DNA of 12,500 bases from Theodoxus fluviatilis (taxonomy: Eukaryota; Mollusca; Gastropoda; Cycloneritida; Neritidae). Positions 1 to 8,156 of the stretch are shown in pieces. A model generated the notes under the pieces. It was not told the origin of the DNA, ran no database searches, and was given only the letters and a program-made list of their open reading frames with translations. Positions within the stretch are counted from its first letter, which is position 1; each line of letters starts with the position of its first letter. The stretch is taken from contig JAWQFJ010017173.1 in assembly GCA_034096865.1 (NCBI GenBank), positions 90,001-102,500 on the forward strand. The letters run 5' to 3'. A program made the position numbers and the translations under genes.

Positions 1-34
1 CTCTATATCCCAAGTGCTTCAAACCACGCCTTTG

Positions 35-52
35 CTGCTGCTGCTGCTGCTG
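35..52 (+). repeat. (CTG)6 trinucleotide microsatellite
   Basis: Six uninterrupted CTG units lead into a pyrimidine-rich stretch to about position 80. No open frame with splice borders runs through it, so I read it as a simple non-coding repeat. Confidence 0.85.
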
Positions 53-255
53 TTCCTGCTTCTCGTCCTACTCCTCCTTTTTGACTCACATGCGAAGCAA
101 AAGTGAGTCTATGTACTCACCCGTTTCGTCCGTCCTGGCGTCCGAAAACTTTAACGTTGGATTTTTCTCAGAGACTATCAAGTCTATCAATACCAAATGT
201 GGCATGATGGTGTATGATGACAAGGCCTCAAAAAACATACACAATGACTTGACAT

Positions 256-876
256 TGCTTCAAGGTCAAGGTCGCAGGGGCCGTAAATGTTGTCTAAAAA
301 CAGCCATTTTCCCCATTTTCTCAATTTTCTCTGAAGTTTTTGAGATTGGATACCTGACCTATATATATGGTATATAGGGCAAAGTAATCCCTATCTTTTG
401 ATACCAGTTTGGTTGACCTTGCTTCAAGGTCACCGGAGCTCTTTAAAGTTGAATTGCATACATATTTTGAAGTGACCTTGACCCTGAACTATGGAAGATA
501 ACTCTTCCAAACTTCATAACATTGTAGTACACATGTTATACTTTCATCATGAGACACATTTGTTCACATATCATCAAGGTCAAGGTCATTTTGACCCTTA
601 TGAAATGTGACCAAAATGGGGTAGTGAACCACTAAAAGTGACTATATCTCATGGTAGAAAGTGCCAGTAAGCACCATTGTGCTTCCTATGTCTTGAATTA
701 ACAGCTTTGTGTTGCATGACCTTGGATGACCTTGACCTTGGGTCAAGGTCACATGTATTTTGGTAGGAAAAATGTGTAAAGCATTTCTTAGTTTAGTGTA
801 TGATGTCACTGCTAGGTGTAGTTGATTGGCCTTGACCTTGAAGGTCACCTGAAGGTCAAGGTCATGTAAAGGTCAA
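256..876. repeat. Block dense in TGACCTTG / TCAAGGTCA motifs
   Basis: The motif AAGGTCA or its complement recurs throughout. TCAAGGTCAAGGTC is at 260-273, TCAAGGTCAAGGTCA at 574-588, TGACCTTGACCTTG at 727-740, GAAGGTCAAGGTCA at 851-864, and single copies are near 473, 717 and 869. Three sites form inverted pairs: 414-432 and 733-751 (TGACCTTG, 3 nt, CAAGGTCA) and 833-847 (TGACCTT, 1 nt, AAGGTCA). The spacing is irregular, so this is not a simple tandem array. AGGTCA is the nuclear-receptor half-site and TCAAGGTCA the extended SF-1/ERR-type site, but motif-rich blocks of this kind also occur as dispersed repeats in mollusc genomes. I favour repeat-derived intergenic or intronic DNA. Open frames across it show no coding character. 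Confidence 0.6.
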
Positions 877-950
877 TGTCAAGCATGTGAGTCGTATGGG
901 CTTTGCCCTTCTTGTTGTCTTCATGCTCCTCCTCGTGGTCTTCTCCTTGA

Positions 951-1085
951 CCTCTCCTCTCTTCTTCTCTCCTCTCTCCTCTCCTCTCTTCTCTCCTATC
1001 TCCTCTCCTCTCTTATCTCCTCTCCTCTCTTCTCTTCTCCTCTCTTCTCCTCTCCTCTCCTTCTCATCCCACTCCCTTCTTCTCC
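951..1085 (+). repeat. Pyrimidine-rich (TCTCC/TCTTC)n degenerate repeat
   Basis: An almost pure C/T tract on the + strand built from variants of CTCTCCTCTCTT. A few A interruptions occur, for example in CTATC and TTATC. It carries a Ser/Leu/Pro-only open frame, which is a by-product of composition. Confidence 0.85.
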
Positions 1086-1153
1086 TCGGTGGCCTAATTT
1101 TATCTTATTCACTACACGCAGATCCTTTTCTTTTGCAATGCATCCCACCTCAC

Positions 1154-1264
1154 CCCTCTCTCTCTGTCTCTCTCTGTCTCTCTCTGTCTCTGTGTCTGTG
1201 CCTTTCTGTCTCTGTGTCTCTCTCTGTCACTCTCTCTGTCACTCTCTCTCTCTCTGTCTATCTC

Positions 1265-1362
<98 letters not shown>

Positions 1363-1372
1363 TCTCTCTCTC
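1154..1372 (+). repeat. Compound (TC)n / (TCTG)n microsatellite
   Basis: The first part mixes CTCTGT, CACTCTC and TCTG units. From about 1281 to 1349 it is pure (TC)~34, and a single TG interruption at 1350 precedes a shorter (TC) run. Long open frames on both strands (Ser-Leu on +, Arg-Glu on -) arise only from the dinucleotide repeat. Confidence 0.95.
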
Positions 1373-1569
1373 CATTTGTATTGGTGCGCCGAGGCCTACC
1401 CATGCAGTTGCTGGACTGAAGCAAGGCACGCGTTGTGTGAACGTGCCTGACATAGGTTGGTTGGATGTCTCTGTGTTTAGCACTGCACAGCTGCAGTACA
1501 GATGTGCCTGGCCTTGCATAATTCCCCTGCCTACACTGTCCGAGAATTGGAGTAGCTAACTCTGCCGTA

Positions 1570-1592
1570 AGCGCTCCAAGGAACAGAGCGCT
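1570..1592. other. 7-bp inverted repeat (hairpin candidate)
   Basis: AGCGCTC at 1570-1576 pairs perfectly with GAGCGCT at 1586-1592 across a 9-nt loop. It lies just upstream of an AATAAA hexamer. A role in RNA 3' end structure is possible, but a stem this short can arise by chance. Confidence 0.35.
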
Positions 1593-1614
1593 GTTTTGGC
1601 AGTGAGTGTAATTT

Positions 1615-1620
1615 AATAAA
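1615..1620 (+). promoter_or_regulatory. AATAAA followed by G/T-rich DNA (possible poly(A) signal)
   Basis: AATAAA is followed from 1621 to about 1680 by a strongly G/T-rich stretch (GTGGG, TTTTGTGG, GGGTGGGTGG). That is the usual order of poly(A) signal and downstream element. No exon can be assigned upstream on this strand, so it may be coincidental. Confidence 0.25.
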
Positions 1621-1678
1621 TGTGGGTTTTGTGGCTTGCGGGTGGGTGGTGGGTGCGTGGGTCGGTAGGTTGCTTGTA

Positions 1679-1681
<3 letters not shown>

Positions 1682-1742
<61 letters not shown>
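1682..1742 (+). repeat. (TC)~30 microsatellite
   Basis: A pure TC dinucleotide array of about 60 bp, ending in CCCC. Confidence 0.95.
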
Positions 1743-1743
<1 letters not shown>

Positions 1744-1958
1744 CAGATGTATGAAACTTGTAGAACTCTAATACATAGAATGAGCTACGTACAAATGCAT
1801 TGAAATCACCACGCAAGCCCTGCCTGGCCTTGTGTGTAAAAGCACACAAATGTATCACTAAATACATGCATGTTTTTCCTGTAGGAACCCAACAAAAGTT
1901 TCATATCATTTTGATTCGCATTTTGAAATGGGACGTTGATCTTTCAATTAGTTCTGAT

Positions 1959-1996
1959 CCCCCCCCCCCTCTCTCTCTCTCGCGCGCGCGCTCTCT
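1959..1996 (+). repeat. Compound C11-(TC)n-(GC)n-(TC)3 repeat
   Basis: Eleven C residues are followed by about six TC units, then about five CG units, then CTCTCT. The GC part is alternating purine-pyrimidine and CpG-rich, unlike the neighbouring arrays. Confidence 0.9.
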
Positions 1997-2183
1997 AACA
2001 GACCCCACAGTCCCAGGTGCCAAGTGAAGGGCAAGGCAGGGTGGAGTGTTTGCTTTGATCTCCTGGGAAGAGGGAAGATGTGTGTACGTGTGCGGACTGG
2101 AATAGCTCTAGTGGGAAGGTAGTACGCTTCTCTTGCTGACTCCACGTCCCATAAAGATCCACCTTACTAGGTTCATGGTGGCA

Positions 2184-2256
2184 GGTAGCCCCCTCTCCCA
2201 CAGGTAGTTGACCCCCTCCCACCTCCCACTGGTAGTTGACCCCCTCCCACTGGTAC
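2184..2256 (+). repeat. Short imperfect minisatellite (GGTAGTTGACCCCCTCCCAC)
   Basis: A core of GGTAGTTGACCCCCTCCCAC occurs exactly at 2203-2222 and 2231-2250. It is preceded by a shortened relative at 2184-2201 (GGTAGCCCCCTCTCCCAC) and followed by a GGTACT remnant at 2252. Unit lengths of 19, 28 and 21 bp indicate slippage with internal CCTCCCACT gain or loss. Confidence 0.8.
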
Positions 2257-3234
2257 TAGCTGCTCCCGCCCCGTCATGTGTACACAGGCTAGGCCACCCT
2301 GGATACTATGTAGTTCCAGGGACTGCTGATGTGCTTCGGGTTGCTGTACACCACCTAGTGAACAAGGGAGCTGTGAAAGGAACAAGGAAAACACTAGAGA
2401 AGGGAATAAGGAGAGGTTGTCAGGGCTCAGAAGAGCCTCTATAGATTATGGGATAGAGAGTAAGGCAGGGGAAGGGGTTACAGCTGAAAACGGTCGTTGG
2501 GTTTGGAGTTGTGAACAACTGAAAGGAATTGGGGAATGGAGAAAGTGGGAGTGGGGGTGGGAGGTGAGGTAGGTAAATGGAGAAGGTTGAGCTTTTTGCT
2601 TCCAGGCACTCAATGGACTTCTCGTCTTACCTCTCAAGCATATGTCACACTAGAGAAACCTTTGTGAGCTGCCCCCTTCTTCCTTTACTTGACTTCAGTT
2701 CATCCAGAACCTCTCCCTTTGATCTGGAAAGGCCTTTCAAAGGAAGCTTGGATGCGTGAAGTAGTAAATGGGGCTTGGTAATGCCTGTCTCTTCCTGGTC
2801 ACGTGTGGCTAAGGACAGGGAAGATGTAGTGCGAAATGGGCCACTGCTGTTTGTAACTGGGGGTTGAGGTGGAAGTGGAGGGAAGGATGGTGGTGTTTGT
2901 ATATTAACATAGTGGTGGTAGAGGAGCAACTGAAAAGGAAGGGAAAGGGGCTGAGTGGAACATAAATTGGCGAGAAGAAGAGAAGGTCAGATAAGGGAAA
3001 TATGGTGGCTGTCTCTTGTCTACCACAATGGCGTCTGTGGTGGGTGGCGGTGTGTGAAGGACATTATTGAGGGCCGAACTGCCTTGATATTGCCCCGACC
3101 ATTAACAGGTTGAAAGACCATACACAGGCACACACCTAACTTGACTGCTCTCCTTGCATCCTTTTTTTGTGCGTTGAAGTAGTTCCTTCTCCTACGTTCT
3201 ACCGTCCAATCCTGAACCAACAGTAGGATTGGAG
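2257..3234. other. Non-coding stretch, no recognisable gene
   Basis: Purine-rich on the + strand from about 2380 to 3010, with many GGGAA and GGAGTGGG runs. The short open frames on either strand have no convincing splice borders, no domain signature and a skewed composition. I see no tandem array and no RNA gene. Confidence 0.5.
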
Positions 3235-3235
3235 T

Positions 3236-3284
3236 TGGTAAGGTCATGGACACTCTATATATGATGTAGTGTCCATGGTAAGGT
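3236..3284. mobile_element. 31-bp palindromic insertion flanked by 9-bp direct repeats
   Basis: TGGTAAGGT at 3236-3244 is repeated exactly at 3276-3284. The 31 bp between them begin CATGGACACT (3245-3254) and end AGTGTCCA (3268-3275). The arm CATGGACACT is perfectly complementary to AGTGTCCATG (3268-3277), giving a 10-bp stem and a 13-nt A/T-rich loop. The pattern matches a tiny terminal-inverted-repeat insertion with target-site duplication, or the remnant left after internal deletion of a larger element. A templated slippage event is an alternative. Confidence 0.45.
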
Positions 3285-3495
3285 AGAACTCCGGAGCTTG
3301 AATAACAAAAGTTACCCTCCCTGTGTCCAATGAGAAAGATCGCATGACAGGCTGCTGTGAGGAAGACCCAATCGGATCTATCGTCGCTGTTGCAGCTAGC
3401 TTTCACACAGCACTTCATTCTCTTGCACGGAGGACGGTATGGTTTGGTTTTTAAGTATGAGAGATCTGTAGCTTGAAGTATTGTAGGACTCGGCA

Positions 3496-3498
3496 TGT

Positions 3499-3530
<32 letters not shown>

Positions 3531-3603
3531 GCTTCGTGTGTGTGTGTGTGCGCGTGCGTGCGCGTGCGTGTGTGTGTGCACACGCATGTGCGCGTGTGTG
3601 TGC
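3496..3603 (+). repeat. (GT)n with GCGT-rich core; Z-DNA candidate
   Basis: A (GT)n run is interrupted by GCTTC at 3531-3535. From 3535 to 3603 purines and pyrimidines alternate without one break for 69 nt, with several GCGC and GCGT units in the middle. Alternating GT/GC tracts are the classic sequence class for left-handed Z-DNA under negative supercoiling. Open frames over it encode only Thr-His-Ala repeats. Confidence 0.9.
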
Positions 3604-4169
3604 TTGATTGAGAAAGAAATGGTGTGGGTGATAGCTAGAAGAAAGGAGTAGGGATAAAGACGTGGAATGAGGGGATGTTTTCACGCCTGGTCGAGAGGGC
3701 AGCTGAGAGGACAGCTGCCTTGAATGCTTCCCCTGAGGGTAGGACGCACCTAGAGTCCTCTGTTAATGGGGGCCGGGGTCTTCCCTCCTGACCCATAATA
3801 TTAGACAGGAAGATCAAAGAGGCCTTCCCCACTAAACAATGGGAACACCCTCCAGAACCCGAAGGTTAGGCACTTTCAGATGGCTCTTGGGGCAGATGTA
3901 GGTCAAGGGTTAAGTGCTTTTCAAGGTCCCTGGCAGGGGCTGGTTATCCATTAGACAATAAGAGTTAGGTTAGGGCTAGGGGCTGATGGTAGAGGGGTGG
4001 ATTCTTAGGAGAGGGGTCTTGCCTAATCTTCTTGCATATAACTATGACTCATGAAGGAAGTAAAATAAAGGATGGAGATGGGTGTTGATGAAAGACTCAG
4101 ATTGAGGTGATATTTGTAGAGAGGCACATGGCGCTTTATCCCTCCAGGTTTACTGGAAGTCCTACAGAC
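3604..4169. other. Non-coding stretch, no recognisable gene
   Basis: Unique-looking sequence with no supported exon, RNA gene or tandem array. A small TTAGGTTAGGG motif near 3964 is only about two telomere-like units and is not evidence of an interstitial telomere. Confidence 0.5.
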
Positions 4170-4212
4170 TTTATCTGTCTATCTGTGTGTCTGTCAGTCT
4201 GTCTGTCTGTCC
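4170..4212 (+). repeat. (TCTG)n tetranucleotide array adjoining the tandem element
   Basis: Degenerate TCTG/TCTA/TGTG units end in CTGTCTGTCTGTCC directly before the first ~225-bp copy. The association looks structural: read on the minus strand, the order is two core copies followed by an (ACAG)n microsatellite. Confidence 0.8.
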
Positions 4213-4217
4213 CGACT

Positions 4218-4442
4218 TAACGGCTGATTTCTCAAAAACTACTGGACGGATTTCCTTGACATTTTGCACACTTACTGGAAGTTAGGTCCGATTGAATGAA
4301 TCAAATTTTCTGAATCGAGGTTTGAAAAGAAAGTGATTTATTTAGGTCGTAAACTCGAAAACACCCCCCTAAAATGTGAATTGACGGAATGGCGAAATGC
4401 AAAATGTGTGACGTGATCATTCGACGGCGAATAACGTGACGT
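4218..4442 (-). mobile_element. ~225-bp tandem element core, copy 1
   Basis: Starts near TAACGGCTGATTTCTC and is repeated 225 bp downstream with high identity through the motifs ACGGATTTCCTTGACA, TTAGGTCCGATTGAATG, TCGAGGTTTGAAAAG and GGTCGTAAACTCGAAAA. Its C tract has only 6 residues (4364-4369). A tandem core beside a TCTG/ACAG microsatellite is the layout described for mollusc pearl/CvA-type non-autonomous elements, which are linked to Helentrons. I assign the minus strand only from that layout. Family membership is inferred and was not tested against a repeat library. Confidence 0.6.
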
Positions 4443-4587
4443 AAACGGCTGATATCTCACAAACTACTGCACGGATTTCCTTGACATTTTGCACTTACTG
4501 GAAGTTAGGTCCGATTGAATGTATCAAATTTTCAGAATCGAGGTTTGAAAAGAAAGTGATTTATTTAGGTCGTAAACTCGAAAACGC

Positions 4588-4619
<32 letters not shown>

Positions 4620-4680
4620 CCCTAAAATGTCAGTTGACGGAATGGCAAAATGCGTGGCCATTTAATGGCAGTGAATCGAT
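4443..4680 (-). mobile_element. ~225-bp tandem element core, copy 2 (C-tract expanded)
   Basis: Matches copy 1 closely from AAACGGCTGATATCTC onward at offset 225, falling to 223 after a 2-nt loss in the TTTTGCAC segment. Identity is clear to about 4653 and becomes weak to about 4680. The six-C tract of copy 1 is replaced here by 30 C, one T and 5 C. An open frame through the copy reads Pro repeats and is not a gene. Confidence 0.6.
4587..4616 (+). repeat. Poly-C homopolymer, 30 nt
   Basis: Thirty consecutive C residues inside copy 2 of the tandem element, then T and CCCCC. Such a run can form an i-motif, or a G-quadruplex on the other strand. Its exact length is prone to sequencing and assembly error. 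Confidence 0.85.
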
Positions 4681-4846
4681 ATTAAACTTGGCAAAAATAG
4701 ACCTTGAGGATCCTAAAATGTACAAGACCACTCAAATTTCATGAACTATCGTCCATTTGTCTACAATTTACAGTGCAAAATACGAACCAAGGCGGTTTAC
4801 GGAAAAAAACATTATAAATGCATTACAAACACTCGCTCATATCAGT

Positions 4847-4926
4847 TCTCCAATGGCACATTTGGTAGAGCGTTGGAGTCTTGGTCATGCGTGACCAGGT
4901 TCGATTCTGCGCTTAAACTTTTTTTT
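4847..4926 (+). ncRNA. Degenerate tRNA-like Pol III unit (tRNA pseudogene or SINE head)
   Basis: An A-box-like TGGCACATTTGG starts at 4854 and a B-box GGTTCGATTCT at 4898, 44 nt later, which is the spacing in a real tRNA. GGTAGAGC follows the A-box as in D-arms. A T8 run at 4919-4926 could end Pol III transcription. By position the anticodon loop is AGTCTTG with anticodon TCT (Arg-type). The acceptor stem does not pair, and the anticodon and T stems have mismatches, so this is not a functional tRNA. It is best read as a tRNA-derived relic or the 5' head of a SINE. Confidence 0.5.
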
Positions 4927-4938
4927 CTTCTCTTTTTT

Positions 4939-5035
4939 CGAGAGGTTGTGGGTTCGAACCCGACCTGGATTTTTGTGTTTGTGTGCGTGTGTGTTTTTTC
5001 CCCCTCTTTTCTCGAGAGTTTGCGGGTTCGAACCC
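4939..5035 (+). repeat. Two further B-box/T-arm modules, 74 bp apart
   Basis: CGAGAGGTTGTGGGTTCGAA (4939-4958) and CGAGAGTTTGCGGGTTCGAA (5013-5032) share 18 of 20 positions, and both continue CCC. Each contains GGGTTCGAACCC, a perfect 12-bp palindrome and consensus B-box (at 4951-4961 and 5025-5035). Each is preceded by a T/C-rich run. With the tRNA-like unit upstream this makes three B-box motifs in about 140 bp. The first module's T-stem GTGGG/CCGAC pairs at four of five positions, so these look like duplicated T-arms of a tRNA-derived element. Confidence 0.55.
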
Positions 5036-5039
5036 AATC

Positions 5040-6120
5040 TTCTTCTTTTTTAAATGCCAAAACCTGGAGGTTCAGCGCCAGCGGTTTTTATCAACTTGAT
5101 GCCCGGAAAACGTGTTGCGTGTTTCTCTGTTGATTTTCTCAAAGTTGAGAGACAATGCCTGGAAGTACCCTCATCCATGCACATGCCCGTGTGTAAATAA
5201 GATGCCCGTGAGTGTGCGTGCATGTACGTTGTATGTTCACTGCCATAAGCTTTATTTCCCGACAGTTCCAAGCAATCTAGCGAGGGGGAGCGAAGTCCAA
5301 TAAGTGGAACTTGCGGTAATGATGAGTCGTATAGTTGTGTGCCAGATGTTTCCCATTACTCCTGGATGCTGGTAGCATGGTACGCAGTGGACCAGTCGTG
5401 CTGAAGCCATGCAACACAAAAACTTCCCCGCACAAGGCGAGGGCAGCAATGGACGCCGGCTCTGACTGCACGAGTGTGGTATGCCTTTGAAGGCGGCCGT
5501 GAGCTGCGTGCTTGGTGTGCGAGAGAAAGAAAGGGAAAAGAATGACCCACTCTGTCGCTCTCAAAAGACAAAAGAAAACGTCTGACCTGCCCTCCAGGAG
5601 AGAAAAAGTGCCATTCTGGATGAAGTCTCTTGCGGGGCACCCTGTCCTAGCTCGGTGTTAAGAATACTTGCTTTAGTGTGAGCGACCTCTATAGTATTAG
5701 GGTCTGCAACGAAGCTGGTAATCAGGAGTATTTGCCGCTGGTGCTCTTTCGCGCGGAGAAACCAAAGAGTGGTCTCTGGTCAGTACAAATTGGCTTCAGA
5801 ACGCAGTGACAGAGTACCAAGAGGTTCCAACAGCTATGTAGTGCCTACTGCAGGTTTCCCCTTCCTCCTCCTCCTCTCTTTCCACCCTATGACGAGGCTG
5901 TCAGTCAGCACCAGGATGGCTTTGTCCTAGTGGCAACCTTGGCTCCAAGTGGGTGGCCCCCTGTCTGACTCCCCGTCTGTCCCCTCCACCGCTTGTTTTG
6001 CTGCCACACTACAACGCTACTGTTGCAGTTGGGCTCTTTGTTGTCCACAGGAAGTAGTGGTGAGAGGAAAAACAGGGCAGTTGGCAGACGGACGACTAAT
6101 GGATGGGGATTGAGAAAACA
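5040..6120. other. Non-coding stretch, no recognisable gene
   Basis: Several overlapping open frames of 60-95 codons exist on the minus strand between 5050 and 5640, and one of about 53 codons on the plus strand (5651-5809). None has a convincing pair of splice borders or a protein pattern I recognise. No tandem array is present. Base composition is more balanced here than elsewhere, so this is the most likely place for an undetected exon. Confidence 0.4.
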
Positions 6121-6380
6121 AACAAACAAACATACACAGCAACGCATATAATATGCATGCACAGCAATGCATGCAAGCATGCTTACATACACATGAGCAC
6201 CTATAAGCATGGGTAAACATGGCCACTCACTAGTACCCGCACACACGCACCTACATGCACACTTCAAACACACATGCACATAAGCATACATGTTTGTATG
6301 TGCATATATACCATATACACACATACAGTACAGAGGCACGCATTTACGTCCTTGAGCTACCATGCATGCCTACACAAACA
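6121..6380. repeat. ACA/CATGCA-rich cryptic simple sequence
   Basis: (AAAC)3 at 6118-6130 leads into a field of ACATAC, GCATGC and ATGCATGC words. One is a 10-bp palindrome, AAGCATGCTT, at 6175-6184. This looks like decayed (ACAT)n/(CATG)n repeats grading into the (AC)n array that follows. Confidence 0.6.
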
Positions 6381-6407
6381 CGAATGCATGCATGCACACA
6401 CACACAT

Positions 6408-6442
<35 letters not shown>

Positions 6443-6450
6443 CACACACA

Positions 6451-6503
<53 letters not shown>

Positions 6504-6555
6504 ACAAACACTCACACACACACACACACGCGCACACACACACATACACACAGAT

Positions 6556-6614
<59 letters not shown>

Positions 6615-6621
6615 CACACAA
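6381..6621 (+). repeat. Large compound (AC)n array
   Basis: About 240 bp of AC dinucleotides with scattered AAAC, GCGC, ACTC and ATAC variants. Open frames of 95-160 codons in several frames on both strands encode Thr-His or Val-Cys repeats and should not be annotated as proteins. Confidence 0.95.
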
Positions 6622-7765
6622 ACTACACCTGCTATTTGGCACACATACGGCCTGGGTGTGAACCCTCTGAAACTGGTAGCAGTCAGTCAATGAGAAGTTT
6701 GGATAAAAGAAGAAAAAAACTACAGGGAAATTAGAGCTGCAAAGCTGAAGTTGTCGCTCTAAGCATGCATGCGCACACAAATGCAAGACATATTATGTGG
6801 ATGCATACTTACAATGAGCATGTCCTGAAAGGAAGGCCTGAATGCTTTCGCGTTTCCATGGCAACGGGCACTGAGTGGGATGGGGTTGCAAGGGAGAGCA
6901 GGAAGGAAGGAGGAAGGACAGGAGAGCTGAAGTCTTCTCTGCAGAGAGTGGACACATCTCATTTTGAGAGACAAGGTGGTTCCTTCTGGCTGAGTTGACT
7001 GGTACTTGCTGTTCCAGTCTCTGTTGCTTTTCTTGTCAGATGTCCTCTCCAGCTTCTCTGTTCTGTGTCTGGCTGGCTTAGGCCTCCTGCCAACTCCCAC
7101 GAAGTAATCTGCATGCATCTCAATCAGTAGGAGTGGGGACGTGAGAGTATGTGTGGGATGCATGATTGTAGATTTGGATAAGCTGTCGGTGCACAAGTGT
7201 ACAAATTCACAGGTAGATCATGTAGAGCACCTGGAGTACTATCCGTGTGTGAATGAGTGTGTTCTGATGCCTCAGTACTGCATCAACAGTCGGCTCAGCT
7301 TCCTCCAGTCCTGTGTGATGGATTGCCACTTTGCACGCAGGATTTTCCAGAGACCACTTTGTCTGCAGAAATGACATTGATTGCATTCTGCTACACCTCG
7401 CCCTCTGTAAATGTGTAATAGAAAAAAAACATTGAAGAGAATGCATATTGTTTCATGAAATGTGTTATGCACTTAACTAGTTACTGTTCAGATGAATGAA
7501 TAAATGCCATAAGTGGGTCCTCGTGACATCACTCTTCAGTCTTGGAAGCTGCGCAGTCGAGTTGCTGTACATGGTGTTCCCTGGGTTGCATGGTGGGTGG
7601 GTGGAGATGTGGTGAGGTGAATGTACTGACTCGCTATGCATGGGCAGCCTTCCACCTCTGCAAAACAAATGTCTGACTGTGTGAGAGGCACTGTGCTTGT
7701 CAGCATGTCATACTCTGCACCAAACGCAATCCTCAGCACCAGCCACTAAAACTTGTGACTGTGCC
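6622..7765. other. Non-coding stretch, no recognisable gene
   Basis: Contains a small (AGGA)n purine patch at about 6893-6925 and an AATAAA at 7499-7504. A + strand open frame at 7141-7374 is Cys-rich but has no signal peptide, no spaced cysteine pattern I recognise and no clear splice sites. A 145-codon minus-strand frame at 6759-7196 is likewise unsupported. Confidence 0.45.
7499..7504 (+). promoter_or_regulatory. AATAAA hexamer (weak poly(A) signal candidate)
   Basis: AATAAA followed by GTGGGTCCTCGTG. No 3'-terminal exon can be recognised upstream, so the hexamer is recorded only as a possible site. Confidence 0.15.
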
Positions 7766-7947
7766 AGATGCTGTACTGTTTGCAACAGTGAATGCCACAC
7801 TAAAGGACAATCCAGCCATGTGTTAGATGCTGTACTGTTTGCAACAGTGAATGCCACACTGGAGGACAGTCCAGCCATGTGTTAGATGCTGTACTGATTG
7901 CAACAGTGAATGCCACACTAGAGAACAGTCCAGCCATGTGTTAGATG
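7766..7947 (+). repeat. 59-bp minisatellite, about three copies
   Basis: GATGCTGTACTG starts at 7767, 7826 and 7885, and a truncated GATG at 7944, so the period is exactly 59. Copies differ at a few positions (AAAGGACAA, GGAGGACAG, AGAGAACAG; GTTTGCAACAG or GATTGCAACAG). In copies 1 and 2 the unit holds an inverted repeat, ACTGTT-TGC-AACAGT. The period is not a multiple of three, so open frames crossing it change frame from unit to unit, which argues against coding. Confidence 0.9.
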
Positions 7948-8156
7948 TGTGTCTGTGCATGGACATTACATCTATATTGGATCCATGGTCTGTGTGAGAG
8001 GTTGTCGAATCCGCTCAGGTCGTTCTCATCTCAGCACACAACAAGGACGTTGAAACAGCAGACGGTCCACTCAATCACGTGCTCACCCGCCGTGTTTATG
8101 CACCAGCCAGCCAGTCAGGCAGCAGCGCAGATTTGCAAGTGATGTAACTGCCCTCT

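Noticed and set aside
887..1519. Long Ser/Leu-rich (+) and Arg/Glu-rich (-) open frames over the CT arrays
   Set aside because: They are direct translations of (TC)n and (TCTG)n. The residue pattern follows the dinucleotide repeat, and all frames on both strands stay open for the same reason.
3964..3975. TTAGGTTAGGG as an interstitial telomere
   Set aside because: Only about two units, expected by chance at this length.
5651..5809. A 53-codon + strand open frame (includes CNEAGNQEYLPLVLFRAEKP)
   Set aside because: It looks more protein-like than its neighbours, but I found no matching strong acceptor and donor, and the frame is short. It is kept only as a place to check with transcripts.
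6255..6786. Thr-His and Val-Cys open frames up to 159 codons
   Set aside because: They translate the (AC)n array. Low complexity, no splice or start context, and open in several frames at once.
7141..7374. Cys-containing 77-codon + strand frame
   Set aside because: No signal peptide, no recognisable cysteine framework and no splice borders. It is compatible with chance in DNA of this composition.
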